From Gammaproteobacteria bacterium (GTDB lineage: Bacteria > Pseudomonadota > Gammaproteobacteria > Steroidobacterales > PWYM01), in contig JAFIFN010000022.1 of NCBI GenBank assembly GCA_020832005.1, positions 1 through 39,105 on the forward strand: 39,105 bases of DNA. Reading direction: 5' to 3'. Positions 8,789-17,412 of this stretch are shown here, one piece after another (positions within the stretch are counted from its first letter, which is position 1; each line of letters opens with the position of its first letter). Position numbers and translations under genes: made by a program. The notes below the pieces were generated by a model. It did no database searches, was not told the origin of the DNA, and saw only the letters and a list, made by a program, of their open reading frames with translations.

Positions 8789-8830
8789 GGTGGCGGAAAT
8801 GGCGGCCTGCAAGCTGCCATTTCCGCCATC
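8789..8830 (+). terminator. Long-stem hairpin after glnA
   Basis: TGGCGGAAATGGC (8791-8803) pairs perfectly with GCCATTTCCGCCA (8816-8828), and the stem can be extended at both ends to about 17-18 pairs with wobbles. It begins within 15 bp of the glnA stop. There is no T-run, so it may be a partial terminator that lowers transcription into the ntrBC side, or a 3' stabiliser. Confidence 0.6.
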
Positions 8831-8873
8831 TGGCCGGCTGTTGCTGCAGGGCCAATCGCGCTAAGCTAGCCGT

Positions 8874-9407
8874 ATGCGTAGCGGTCTTGGCATGTTGTTG
8901 TTGCTGTGGTGTGCCATCGGGCTCGCCTCGGGCACGGCTTACCGATGGGTGGACGACGAGGGCGTCGTGCACTATTCGGACCGGCCGCGCGAAGGTGCCG
9001 AGGAGATCCGGCTGCGTCAACCGTCGGGCTTCGCGCCGTCGCCGCTTCCGGCGCCCCCGGTCAGGACCGCCGAGCCACAGGCACCTGCAGCAGCCTACGA
9101 GTCACTGGACATCGTCCAGCCCGGGCAGGAAGAAACCTTGTGGAACATTGGTGGCACACTGGATGTTGCACTGCGGGTCGAACCGGAACTCCGGCGCGGC
9201 CATCGCATCGAGGTGTACTACGACGGCAGCCGCATCGAGGGCCTCGAACCCGATGTCACAGCCTTCCAGCTCACCGATGTGTATCGTGGCGAGCATCGTC
9301 TGCGCGCGGCGATCTACGATGCCACGGGCCAGCCCGTGATCGAGAGTCCCGAAATCACGTTCTACGTCCAGCAGACCTCCATCCAGAACCCGCAGCGCCC
9401 GCGCTGA
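8874..9407 (+). CDS. DUF4124 domain protein, secreted
   Basis: A 177-residue protein with an N-terminal signal peptide (hydrophobic LGMLLLLWCAIGLASG) followed at once by the DUF4124 signature YRWVDDEGVVHYSDRP (about residues 23-38). A Pro/Ala-rich linker leads to a C-terminal ~90-residue beta-rich stretch (DVALRVEPELRRGHRIEVYY) that looks like an immunoglobulin-type fold. Its function is unknown; periplasmic location is inferred. Genes of this type are often found between glnA and ntrB in gammaproteobacteria (general recollection), and here it is 34 bp ahead of ntrB, so cotranscription with ntrBC is likely. Confidence 0.85.
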   Translation: MRSGLGMLLLLWCAIGLASGTAYRWVDDEGVVHYSDRPREGAEEIRLRQPSGFAPSPLPAPPVRTAEPQAPAAAYESLDIVQPGQEETLWNIGGTLDVALRVEPELRRGHRIEVYYDGSRIEGLEPDVTAFQLTDVYRGEHRLRAAIYDATGQPVIESPEITFYVQQTSIQNPQRPR

Positions 9408-9444
9408 TCCGCAATCGCGTCGCGCAGGCCTCGCAGGCCCAGTG

Positions 9445-10533
9445 ATGGCAGCCGCGATACCCGAACGCCCGGCCCCCGCAGATGCCTCGCGGCTGCTCGA
9501 CAGCCTGACCACCAGCGTCCTGCTGGCCAGTGCTGCCGGCGACCTGCTGTATCTGAACGCCTCGGCGGAGAATCTGCTGGGCATCAGTGCCCAGCGCGCC
9601 GTGGGCCTGCCGTTGCGCCACGTGCTGGAAAGCGACGAGGGCCTGGCTGAACTGATCAGCCGTGCCGGGGACTCCGGCGATTCCTTCGCCCGTCGCGAGA
9701 TCAGGCTACTGACCAGCCAGGGACCGCTGGTCGTGGATTGCAGGGTCACGCCGGTCCATGAGGGCGACCGCCGCAGCCCGCTGCTTGTTGAGCTCCATGA
9801 CGCCGCCCCACGCGTGCGCATTCGCCGCGACAGCATGCTCCGGGCACAGCGCAACGTCACCCGACAGATGATTCGCCAGCTCGCCCACGAGATCAAGAAT
9901 CCGCTGGGCGGACTGCGCGGTGCCGCGCAGCTGCTCGAGCGCGCCCTGCCCGATCCTGAACTGGTGGAATACACCCAGGTCATCATCAGCGAGGCCGATC
10001 GCCTGAAAAGCCTCGTTGACGATCTGCTTGGGCCCGGGCGCATGCCCGAGCGCCAGATGTTGAACCTCCACGAGCTGCTCCAGCATGTCTACCGCCTGAC
10101 GCTGGCCGAAGCACCCCCGGGCGTGACCGTGCTGCGCGACTATGATCCGAGCCTGCCGCAGCTGGCGCTGGATCGCACGCAGATGATCCAGGCGGTGCTC
10201 AATCTTGCCAAGAACGCCCTGGAGGCCGTGGGTGCGACCGGCACGATCATTTTTCGCACCCGTGCGCGCTCGAACGTGACCCTTGGCGGTATACGCCATC
10301 GTCTCGTCGCGAGCATCGAGATCGAAGACGATGGCCCGGGCATCAGTGAGGAACTCCAGGAGACCATCTTCTACCCGCTGGTCACGGGCCGCGAGGCCGG
10401 CACCGGTCTGGGCCTGCCGCTGGCCCAGGAACTGGTCAACCGCCATGGGGGCCTGATTGAGTTCGATTCCCGGCCGGGCCGCACGGTGTTTCGGCTTGGA
10501 CTGCCACTGCAGGAGAATCGCGATGAGCGCTGA
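9445..10533 (+). CDS. ntrB: Nitrogen regulation sensor histidine kinase NtrB (GlnL)
   Basis: A cytoplasmic kinase/phosphatase of about 362 residues that, with the PII protein, sets the phosphorylation of NtrC. An N-terminal PAS domain (~15-120) has no membrane segments. The H-box QLAHEIKNPLGGLRGAAQLL places the phospho-acceptor His near residue 148. The ATP-binding domain shows the N-box NLAKNALEA, G1 DDGPGI and G2 GTGLGLPLAQ. Translation can begin at GTG 9442 or the adjacent ATG 9445; the ATG is preferred. Its end overlaps the ntrC start by 11 bp, indicating translational coupling of the kinase-regulator pair. Confidence 0.95.
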   Translation: MAAAIPERPAPADASRLLDSLTTSVLLASAAGDLLYLNASAENLLGISAQRAVGLPLRHVLESDEGLAELISRAGDSGDSFARREIRLLTSQGPLVVDCRVTPVHEGDRRSPLLVELHDAAPRVRIRRDSMLRAQRNVTRQMIRQLAHEIKNPLGGLRGAAQLLERALPDPELVEYTQVIISEADRLKSLVDDLLGPGRMPERQMLNLHELLQHVYRLTLAEAPPGVTVLRDYDPSLPQLALDRTQMIQAVLNLAKNALEAVGATGTIIFRTRARSNVTLGGIRHRLVASIEIEDDGPGISEELQETIFYPLVTGREAGTGLGLPLAQELVNRHGGLIEFDSRPGRTVFRLGLPLQENRDER

Positions 10534-11917
10534 GCCCCTGCTTGTATGGGTTGTAGATGACGACGAATCGGTGCGCTGGGTGCTGACGCGCGCGCTGGAG
10601 CAGGCCGGCATGCGCCCCCGCGCTTTCGAGCGCGCAGACGCCCTGTTCGATGCGCTGCAGGCTGACACCCCGGATGTGCTGATCACCGACATCCGCATGC
10701 CCGATGTCACCGGCCTTGCCTTGATGGAAAGGCTCAAGCGCGAGCGCCACCGCTTCCCGATCATCGTCGTGACGGCTTATTCAGATCTGGACAGTGCCGT
10801 GGCGGCCTATCGCGGCGGTGCATTCGAATACCTGCCCAAACCCTTCGATATCGACGAGGCGGTCGATCTCGTGCGTCGCGCCGCCGCCGCCGGCAATGGC
10901 GGTGCCTCAGCCTCCGAGGCGCTGACCGCCTATCCCTCCATCATCGGTCGCGCACCGGCGATGCAGGAGGTGTTTCGTGCCATCGGCAGGCTCTCCAGTG
11001 CCAGCATGACGGTGCTGATCACCGGCGAATCCGGCACTGGCAAGGAACTCGTGGCGCGCGCGTTGCACGACAATTCGCCGCGCAGCGATGCGCCGTTTGT
11101 GGCGCTTAACACCTCTGCCATCCCCTCGGAACTGCTGGAATCCGAACTCTTCGGTCACGAGAAGGGCGCTTTCACCGGTGCCGAGTCCCGCCGGGTCGGG
11201 CGTTTCGAGCAGGCCGACGGCGGTACCCTGTTCCTCGATGAAATCGGCGACATGTCGCCCGCACTGCAGACGCGGCTGCTGCGCGTACTGGCCGAGCGGG
11301 AGTTCTATCGTGTCGGTGGCCAGAGCGCGATTCGCGTCGATGTGCGCGTGATTGCCGCGACCCATCGCGATCTTGCACGCGCCGTGACCAAAGGGCGCTT
11401 TCGCGAAGACCTGTTCCACCGCCTGAATGTCATGCGCATCGAAGTCCCGCCGCTGCGCGAACGCCGCGAGGATATCCCGGCGTTGCTGCGCCACTATCTG
11501 GCCCGCGCCGCCGACGAACTGAGCATCTCACCCAAGCGCCTGGCCCTGGAGGCTGAAGAGGCGATGACCAGCTTCGACTGGCCGGGCAACGTGCGTGAAC
11601 TGGTCAATGCCTGTCGACGCATGACGGTGCTGGCCCCCGGCAACGAAATCCGCGTTGAGGACATCCCCGCCGAGTTCGGCGGCGCCGTGGAAAAGAGCGC
11701 GTCCGGTGACTGGACCCAGGGGCTGTCGGCCTGGGCAGACCAGCGCCTGGCCAGCGGCCAGTCCGGCCTGCTCGATGAGGCCTTGCCGGCGCTGGAGCGC
11801 ACGCTGATACGCGTCGCACTCAAACACGTGCGTGGACGGCGGCAGGATGCGGCCAAACTCCTCGGCTGGGGTCGCAACACCTTGACGCGCAAGATGCGGG
11901 AACTCGGCCTCGACTGA
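10523..11917 (+). CDS. ntrC: Nitrogen regulation response regulator NtrC (GlnG)
   Basis: A 464-residue sigma-54-dependent activator. The receiver domain (~1-120) has the acidic pocket VVDDDES, phospho-acceptor Asp56 in ITDIRMPD and the conserved Lys in LPKPFD. The central AAA+ domain shows Walker A GESGTGKE, the sigma-54-contacting GAFTGA loop and Walker [12 protein letters not shown]. The C-terminal Fis-type helix-turn-helix is [25 protein letters not shown] 10523 lies within the 3' end of ntrB and gives the normal NtrC N-terminus; an upstream in-frame start near 10457 would add 22 unrelated residues. The obvious local target is the glnA promoter with its upstream NtrC-type sites. Confidence 0.96.
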   Translation: MSAEPLLVWVVDDDESVRWVLTRALEQAGMRPRAFERADALFDALQADTPDVLITDIRMPDVTGLALMERLKRERHRFPIIVVTAYSDLDSAVAAYRGGAFEYLPKPFDIDEAVDLVRRAAAAGNGGASASEALTAYPSIIGRAPAMQEVFRAIGRLSSASMTVLITGESGTGKELVARALHDNSPRSDAPFVALNTSAIPSELLESELFGHEKGAFTGAESRRVGRFEQADGGTLFLDEIGDMSPALQTRLLRVLAEREFYRVGGQSAIRVDVRVIAATHRDLARAVTKGRFREDLFHRLNVMRIEVPPLRERREDIPALLRHYLARAADELSISPKRLALEAEEAMTSFDWPGNVRELVNACRRMTVLAPGNEIRVEDIPAEFGGAVEKSASGDWTQGLSAWADQRLASGQSGLLDEALPALERTLIRVALKHVRGRRQDAAKLLGWGRNTLTRKMRELGLD

Positions 11918-11924
11918 GCCTGTG

Positions 11925-11965
11925 CGCCGGCGGCGAGGGCGCCTCGCCTGTTGCCACCGCCGGCG
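11925..11965. terminator. Nested hairpin between convergent ntrC and pyrD
   Basis: CGCCGGCGG (11925-11933) pairs perfectly with CCGCCGGCG (11957-11965). Inside it CGAGG (11934-11938) pairs with CCTCG (11942-11946). It occupies almost the whole 56-bp gap between two converging genes, so it probably serves as a bidirectional transcription end, though neither side has a T-run. Confidence 0.55.
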
Positions 11966-11973
11966 ATACCGCA

Positions 11974-12981
11974 TCAACCAGTCTGCAGCGAACCGACCAG
12001 CGACGTCACCGACGCCAACTCATGGCGCTGCAGGTAATCGATGATCCCGGCATTGATGCTGCGACATACCAGCGGATCGTAGAACAGCGCCGTACCCACC
12101 CCGATGGCACTGGCACCTGCGATCAAAAATTCCAGCGCGTCGCCAGCGGTGTGAATGCCCCCCTGGCCGATGATCGGCACGCCGTGCGGGCGCGCGACCT
12201 CATACACCTGGTGCACCTTGAGCAGCGCGATCGGCTTGATGGCAGGCCCCGACAGACCGCCCTGGATGTTGCCGATGACCGGGCGCCGAGCTTCGACGTC
12301 GATGGCCATGCCGGTAATGGTGTTGATCACGGCCAGCGCATCCGCGCCGGCCTCGATGCAGTGGCGGGCGTTTTCGCGGATGTCGGTCTGGTTCGGCGAG
12401 AGCTTGGCGATCAGAGGCTTCTTCGTGACCGCGCGGCAGGCGGCCACGACACGCGCCGACATGTCCGGATAGTTGCCAAACTGCACGCCGCCTTCCTTGA
12501 TATTCGGACACGAGATGTTGATCTCCATGGCGTCGATTGGCGAGTCATCGAAGCGCCGCGTGACCTCTGCATAATCCTCGATCGTCGAGCCGCAGACGTT
12601 GGCGATGAATCGCGTCTCGTCGAAATCGAGCGTCGGCAGGATCTCGCCGACGACGCGCTCGACGCCCGGGTTCTGCAGGCCGATGGCGTTGAGCATGCCT
12701 GCGGGTGTTTCCCAGATGCGGTGCGGCGGATTGCCCAGGCGCGGCTCGGCCGTCGTGCCCTTGAGCACGATGCCGCCGACATCGCGATTGGAGAATCCCA
12801 CGACCCGCGTGTACTCCTCTCCGAAGCCCACGCAGCCGGACAGCAGTACGATCGGAGAGGCAAAGGCGAGCCCGCAGAAGTCCAGGCCAAGCGGATTGAC
12901 GGGGGTCTGAACTGTCAACGAATTCAGGTCTCCAGGCAAAAAATCACAAGCGGCCGAACCCTTCAGGTCCGACTGCGTCAT
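11974..12981 (-). CDS. pyrD: Dihydroorotate dehydrogenase, class 1B catalytic subunit
   Basis: A ~335-residue FMN-dependent TIM-barrel enzyme oxidising dihydroorotate to orotate in pyrimidine synthesis. Class 1 is indicated by the catalytic-cysteine motif INISCPNIKEGG, and class 1B by the segment INTITGMAIDVEARRPVIG followed by GGLSGPAIKPIALLKV and GTALFYDP near the C-terminus. Class 1B enzymes normally work with an iron-sulfur/FAD partner (PyrK) that passes electrons to NAD; no pyrK is in this window. I chose ATG 12981; the longer reading from GTG 13023 adds a 14-residue basic stretch without support. It is on the opposite strand to its neighbours, interrupting an otherwise Pseudomonas-like ntrC-trmL order. 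A related pyrimidine-reducing or NAD-linked activity cannot be excluded. Confidence 0.85.
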   Translation of the reverse strand: MTQSDLKGSAACDFLPGDLNSLTVQTPVNPLGLDFCGLAFASPIVLLSGCVGFGEEYTRVVGFSNRDVGGIVLKGTTAEPRLGNPPHRIWETPAGMLNAIGLQNPGVERVVGEILPTLDFDETRFIANVCGSTIEDYAEVTRRFDDSPIDAMEINISCPNIKEGGVQFGNYPDMSARVVAACRAVTKKPLIAKLSPNQTDIRENARHCIEAGADALAVINTITGMAIDVEARRPVIGNIQGGLSGPAIKPIALLKVHQVYEVARPHGVPIIGQGGIHTAGDALEFLIAGASAIGVGTALFYDPLVCRSINAGIIDYLQRHELASVTSLVGSLQTG

Positions 12982-13080
12982 TCTAGCCTGCCGCGACCCT
13001 TGCCGGCACCTCGCAGGCGCCACGCCTCAGCTTAGGTCGGTCCACCGCGCGCTGGCGCAGGACCCGATCCTCGCGAGACA

Positions 13081-13551
13081 ATGCCAGCCGTGCTCGCCGT
13101 GATCCTCTACCAGCCCGAGATTCCGCCCAACACCGGCAACGTGATTCGCCTGTGCGCGAACACCGGTGCCGCGCTGCACCTGATCAAACCGCTGGGTTTC
13201 GCGCTCGATGCACCGCGCCTGCGCCGCGCCGGGCTTGATTATCACGAGTTCGCGCAGCTGACGGTTCACGAAGACCTGCCGGCGTGCCTTGCCGCCCTGG
13301 GCTCGGCGCGCGTATTTGCGTTTTCTGCGCGCGCGAACGACTGCTACAGCTCCGTGGCCTATCGGCCTGGCGATGCCCTGCTGTTCGGTCCGGAGACCCG
13401 GGGACTGCCAGGTGATGTGATCAAGGATCCTCACATTCACCAGGCGCTGCGCCTGCCCATGCGCGCAGGTCAGCGCAGCCTGAATCTCTCCAATGCAGTC
13501 GCCGTGGCTGTGTATGAAGCCTGGCGACAGCTTGCGTTCGCTGGCGCATGA
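13081..13551 (+). CDS. trmL: tRNA (cytidine/uridine-34 2'-O)-methyltransferase
   Basis: A 156-residue SPOUT (knotted) methyltransferase that modifies the wobble ribose of tRNA-Leu isoacceptors. The N-terminal block VILYQPEIPPNTGNVIRLCA is diagnostic, and the C-terminal trefoil-knot motifs LLFGPETRGLP and LRLPMRAGQRSLNLSNAVAV form the AdoMet site. Length agrees with E. coli TrmL (157). It is divergent from pyrD with a 99-bp gap and is followed immediately by a strong terminator hairpin. Confidence 0.95.
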   Translation: MPAVLAVILYQPEIPPNTGNVIRLCANTGAALHLIKPLGFALDAPRLRRAGLDYHEFAQLTVHEDLPACLAALGSARVFAFSARANDCYSSVAYRPGDALLFGPETRGLPGDVIKDPHIHQALRLPMRAGQRSLNLSNAVAVAVYEAWRQLAFAGA

Positions 13552-13578
13552 AAAAAAGCCCCCTGCAAGCAGGGGGCT
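13551..13578 (-). terminator. Rho-independent terminator (strong on minus strand)
   Basis: GCCCCCTGC (13558-13566) pairs with GCAGGGGGC (13569-13577). On the minus strand the stem is followed by seven T residues (13557 to 13551), making a textbook terminator for the TonB-dependent receptor gene that ends at 13606. On the plus strand it is followed by TGTTGTTG and may also serve trmL, whose TGA overlaps the A-run. Confidence 0.9.
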
Positions 13579-13605
13579 GTTGTTGCACTACGCCTGAACC
13601 GGACG

Positions 13606-16101
13606 TCAGAAATCCAGAGAGATACGTCCGTAGATGAATCGACCCGAACGACCGAACGGCGAGTAGTTCGAGAACGCCGTGGCACCGGTGCCATTGAGGT
13701 TGATCGGGTTGGCATCCGGATACGTGTCGAAGACATTGTCCGCGCCCACCGAGATTCGCACGGTGTCGGTGACGTCGTAGCGCGCCTCGAGGTCCAACAG
13801 GGTCTTGGCGCCCAGGGTCAGATCATTTGCCGGGTTGGCCTGGGGTGACAGCACCGAACCATAGCGCGTGGCGCGCACATTGGCGCCAAAGCGGCCGCCG
13901 TCCCAACCGATGATCGCGGCAAACTTGTCGTCCGGTGTGCCGTCCTCAAAGGTCAGCACGTTGACCCGGTCAAACAGGACGGGGGCCGGATCGAGTGCCT
14001 CCAGCGGCAGCGTGGTTGGCGTGCGCTTGACCTTGGTGGAGTTGAAGTTACCCACCAGCGTGAAATCAAAGCGCCCGGCCGTGTCGGTGATCAACGGCCA
14101 GTTCACGACGATATCCACACCCTTGGTCTCGGTATCGACACCGTTGAGGAAGAAGCGCCCGCCACCAATGCCGACGAATCCCTGGCTTTCCAGAAATGCG
14201 CGAACATTCGGCTGCGTGAGGTTCTCGGAGAGCACGATGCGATCATCGATATCGATCCGGTAGGCATCGATGGTGACCGTGACATCGCCAAAGTTCATCA
14301 CCGCACCCAGCGAGAAGTTGATCGACTTCTCGGCTTCGAGATCGGTGGCACCCAGGGCACGCGCCACAGGATCGGTGACCGGGAAGGTGGTGATGTCGAA
14401 CGGAATGCCGCCAATGAAATTGGTCGACGTGGCGGTGAAGAACTGCTGTTGCAGTGAAGGTGCCCGGAAGCCGTTCTGCACCGAGCCGCGCAGGGCGAAG
14501 TCGTCGGTGAAGTCATAGCGACCCGAAAGCTTGCCGGTCAGCCTGCTGCCGAAATCAGAATACCGCTCAGCGCGCATAGCCACCGAGCCCAGCAGCTGCG
14601 GGGTGATGTTGGCCTCGAGGTCCAGATAGCCGCCCACGGCAATACGGTCTTCCCAGACCTGATTGGAGGGACGGAAACCCGGGAACACCTGTGAGCCTGA
14701 GGCTGTCGGCTGGCCATTGGGCAGCAGCACACCACCGTTGATGTAGGAGGCCGGCTCGCCCGCGGAGATCGAGTAACGGTCCTGGCGGATCTCCAGGCCG
14801 GTGGCAACGTTTACCGGCGAGTCGAAATTGCCGAAAGGCACGCTGCGCACGGCCGAGAAATTACCCACCAGCTGGCTTGCTGAGAAGCCGCCTGCGTCGA
14901 ATTCCGTGGGGCTGCTTGGGCCCAGGGAGCGATTCAGGGTGTTGATGATCTTGAAGGCCATCTGGTTACGGCCATAGACCGCCGAGGCATCAAAGTCCCA
15001 TTCACCCACGGCCCAGGTGCGGCCGATCGCTGCGCTGTAGTCGGTCACGGTCGGATTGATCAGCGGCAGAAAACCGTCCGGGTAGATCTCCACGACGTTG
15101 CGGGCATCACTGGATGGACGATAGAAGCCCGCCGAGACCGCCTCGCGGTCCTGGAAGCTGGCCCAGCCGTATACTTCACCGCCGCTCGCCAGCTCGACGC
15201 CCGCGTTGGCGAACAGCGTAAGCTGCTGGACCTCTGGTTCACCATACCAGGCGCTGAAGCGGTTGAAGGTGGTCTCGCGGGGATCGAACGAGTCGTCAGG
15301 CAGCAGCGCGTACTGGCGCCGAACATCGAAACCGCCGCGCTCGGTGCGGTCCTGGTCGCGGTACTCGGCGGCCACCGTCAGAAAACCGTTGTCGCCAAGC
15401 CCGAAGCCCTTCCAGCCACCGACCGTCACGGTCTTGCCGTCAGAGCGGTTGCGGGTGATTTCGGGGGGCGCGGTGTAGTTGGCGCCGGCAGGGGGATTGC
15501 CCACCGGAATGGTGTAGCTGGATTCGCGCTGACCATAGGTCAGCGACAGGCCGCCGCCTTCACGCTCCTCCTTGAGGAGCACGTTGATGACGCCGGCGAT
15601 CGCATCTGAACCGTACTGCGCCGAGGCGCCGTCACGCAGCACCTGGATCGAGCGTACCGCCGCCGTGGGGATGGTGTTCAGATCCACCGCGGAGGAACCA
15701 CGACCGATGGTGCCATTGACGTTGACCAGCGAGGCTGCGTGTCTGCGCTTGGAGTTGACCAGCACCAGGGTCTGGTCGGGTGCCAGGCCGCGCAACGTTG
15801 CGGGCCGCACCGTGTCTGTGCCGTCGGCCAGTCCGGGCCGCGGAAAGTTGAACGACGGCAGCGCCACCGACAGGGCCTGGTTGAGTTCGGTCACGCCGAT
15901 CGCGGAGAGCGATTCTGCCGTGACGATGTCCACCGGCACCGAGGTTTCGGTCGCCGAGCGATTCGCGACTCGCGTACCGGTGACGACGATCTCCTCGAGT
16001 GCGCCGCGTGCCCCGGATTGGCTGCCGGTCTGCGCATGCACGCTGCCCACGTGGGCAAATGCAGCGACGATGCTCAATCTGAGAATAACGTTCCGCTTCA
16101 T
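13606..16101 (-). CDS. TonB-dependent outer-membrane receptor
   Basis: An 831-residue beta-barrel transporter for energy-driven uptake across the outer membrane. A signal peptide (~1-23, ending in HAQ) precedes a TonB-box-like EEIVVTGTR and the plug domain (~35-180) with TLRGLAPDQTLVLVNSKRRH and the conserved VLRDGASAQYGSDAIAGVIN. The barrel runs to the end and finishes with the usual terminal aromatic (GRISLDF). The substrate is not evident. No SusD, siderophore, heme or cobalamin gene is nearby, so context gives no substrate. It is a single gene with its own 254-bp upstream region and a strong terminator. RBS AAAGGA lies about 9 nt before ATG 16101. Confidence 0.93.
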   Translation of the reverse strand: MKRNVILRLSIVAAFAHVGSVHAQTGSQSGARGALEEIVVTGTRVANRSATETSVPVDIVTAESLSAIGVTELNQALSVALPSFNFPRPGLADGTDTVRPATLRGLAPDQTLVLVNSKRRHAASLVNVNGTIGRGSSAVDLNTIPTAAVRSIQVLRDGASAQYGSDAIAGVINVLLKEEREGGGLSLTYGQRESSYTIPVGNPPAGANYTAPPEITRNRSDGKTVTVGGWKGFGLGDNGFLTVAAEYRDQDRTERGGFDVRRQYALLPDDSFDPRETTFNRFSAWYGEPEVQQLTLFANAGVELASGGEVYGWASFQDREAVSAGFYRPSSDARNVVEIYPDGFLPLINPTVTDYSAAIGRTWAVGEWDFDASAVYGRNQMAFKIINTLNRSLGPSSPTEFDAGGFSASQLVGNFSAVRSVPFGNFDSPVNVATGLEIRQDRYSISAGEPASYINGGVLLPNGQPTASGSQVFPGFRPSNQVWEDRIAVGGYLDLEANITPQLLGSVAMRAERYSDFGSRLTGKLSGRYDFTDDFALRGSVQNGFRAPSLQQQFFTATSTNFIGGIPFDITTFPVTDPVARALGATDLEAEKSINFSLGAVMNFGDVTVTIDAYRIDIDDRIVLSENLTQPNVRAFLESQGFVGIGGGRFFLNGVDTETKGVDIVVNWPLITDTAGRFDFTLVGNFNSTKVKRTPTTLPLEALDPAPVLFDRVNVLTFEDGTPDDKFAAIIGWDGGRFGANVRATRYGSVLSPQANPANDLTLGAKTLLDLEARYDVTDTVRISVGADNVFDTYPDANPINLNGTGATAFSNYSPFGRSGRFIYGRISLDF

Positions 16102-16220
16102 GGTCTGGGTCCTTTTGGTTTTTGTTAATGGCTTCCGCGCCAGCCGTGCTCGCGCGTAAAGCGTCTCTTATTTACAACAGACACACCTGATACAGGATGC
16201 GTGACTGTTTATCATGTGTG

Positions 16221-16255
16221 ACCAGGCTTGCGCAATCGCGCACCAGGAGCCTGGT
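16221..16255. promoter_or_regulatory. Nested inverted repeat upstream of the TonB receptor
   Basis: ACCAGGCT (16221-16228) is exactly complementary to AGCCTGGT (16248-16255), and between them TGCGC (16229-16233) pairs with GCGCA (16238-16242) around an AATC loop. It lies ~120-155 bp upstream of the receptor ATG and ~100 bp beyond the gpsA stop on the same strand. It may be the gpsA terminator (no T-run follows) or an operator for the receptor. No other control site is clear in 16102-16355. Confidence 0.4.
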
Positions 16256-16355
16256 CGCCGACAGTTACCCGTTACGCCCGTCTGCGCAAGGCGGATTCAC
16301 CCATTAGTTGTTTTTTATTTACGCGGCTGGCAGGCGTGACGCCCGTGCGGTGGCC

Positions 16356-17399
16356 CTAGTCGACCGACTGGCTCCACGCGCTCATCGACTCGCCGTCCTC
16401 GGCCTTGAGACGCCTGCCCATCAGTGCGCTGACCGCACTGCGTGGTTCCGCGCCTTCGTGGATGACCCGAAAGATCTGCTCGACGATCGGCATGTCCACA
16501 CCATGGCGCATGGCCACATCGCGCACCGCACGCGCTGCGAGCACGCCTTCGACCACCTGCCCGATCGAGGCCTGAGCCTCCTCGACGCGTTGGCCCTGGG
16601 CCAGCGCCAGCCCCAGGCGCCGGTTACGCGACTGGTCGTCGGTGCAGGTCAGCACCAGGTCGCCCATGCCCGCCAGCCCCATGAAGGTGTCTTTCTGCCC
16701 GCCCAGCGCGACGCCCAGGCGCGTCATCTCGCTCAAGCCGCGCGTGATCAGGGCAATTCGCGTGTTCGATCCGTAGCCCAGGCCATCGGAGATGCCTGCG
16801 CCGATCGCCAGTGCATTCTTGACTGCACCACCGACCTCGACGCCGACCAGGTCACTGGACAGGTAGGCGCGGAAATTCTCGCCGCTGATGCTCTGCGCCA
16901 GACTCACGGCGAAGTCCGACTCCCGTGCCGCCACCACCATGGCCGTGGGCAGCCCGGCGGCGACCTCGCTCGCAAATGTCGGCCCCGACAGCACTGCCAT
17001 TGGAAGATCCGCGCCGAACACCTCGGCGGCCACCTGGTGGGGCAGCAGCCCGGACGCCTGTTCGAAGCCCTTCGTCGCCCAGGCAACGCGGCGTGGCGCG
17101 CGTCCCTGTCCGGCCAGCAGCGTGAACATGCTGCGCAGCGCATGGCTGGGTACCGACACCAGCGCATCGGCATCCTCGCCCAGGGCGACCGGCAGATCTT
17201 CAACGACCGTCAGCAGGTCCGGAAACGCCGCTCCGGGCAGATAGTCCTGGTTACAGCGTGCGCGCTGCATGCGGGCCACATGAGCGGCGTCGCGCGCCCA
17301 CAGCCGCGTGGGCCTGCCGGCGCGCGCATACTGAATGGCCAGCGCAGTGCCCCAGGAGCCCGCGCCGAGCACTGCGATGGGCCGGTCGCGCTCGGCCAT
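16356..17399 (-). CDS. gpsA: NAD(P)-dependent glycerol-3-phosphate dehydrogenase
   Basis: A 347-residue cytoplasmic enzyme that reduces dihydroxyacetone phosphate to sn-glycerol-3-phosphate, the backbone for phospholipids; plsC at 3218 uses a later intermediate of this pathway. The N-terminal Rossmann motif VLGAGSWGTALA is intact. Further family blocks are VSVPSHALRSMF, LSGPTFASEVAAGLPTA, GAVKNALAIGAGISDGLGYGSNTRIALITRG and GMGDLVLTC. It follows secB by 13 bp, as the last gene of yibN-grxC-secB-gpsA, an arrangement shared with E. coli. The C-terminus (AEDGESMSAWSQSVD) is slightly longer than usual. Confidence 0.96.
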   Translation of the reverse strand: MAERDRPIAVLGAGSWGTALAIQYARAGRPTRLWARDAAHVARMQRARCNQDYLPGAAFPDLLTVVEDLPVALGEDADALVSVPSHALRSMFTLLAGQGRAPRRVAWATKGFEQASGLLPHQVAAEVFGADLPMAVLSGPTFASEVAAGLPTAMVVAARESDFAVSLAQSISGENFRAYLSSDLVGVEVGGAVKNALAIGAGISDGLGYGSNTRIALITRGLSEMTRLGVALGGQKDTFMGLAGMGDLVLTCTDDQSRNRRLGLALAQGQRVEEAQASIGQVVEGVLAARAVRDVAMRHGVDMPIVEQIFRVIHEGAEPRSAVSALMGRRLKAEDGESMSAWSQSVD

Positions 17400-17412
17400 C
17401 AGGCAGGACTGC

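Noticed and set aside
8885-8910. Possible second sigma-54 promoter (TGGCATG...TTGC) at the start of the DUF4124 gene
   Set aside because: The GG and GC dinucleotides are 14 bp apart instead of 12, and the site lies inside the coding sequence.
10457-10522. Upstream in-frame start adding 22 residues to NtrC
   Set aside because: The extension lies within ntrB coding sequence and does not resemble NtrC; ATG 10523 gives the normal receiver start.
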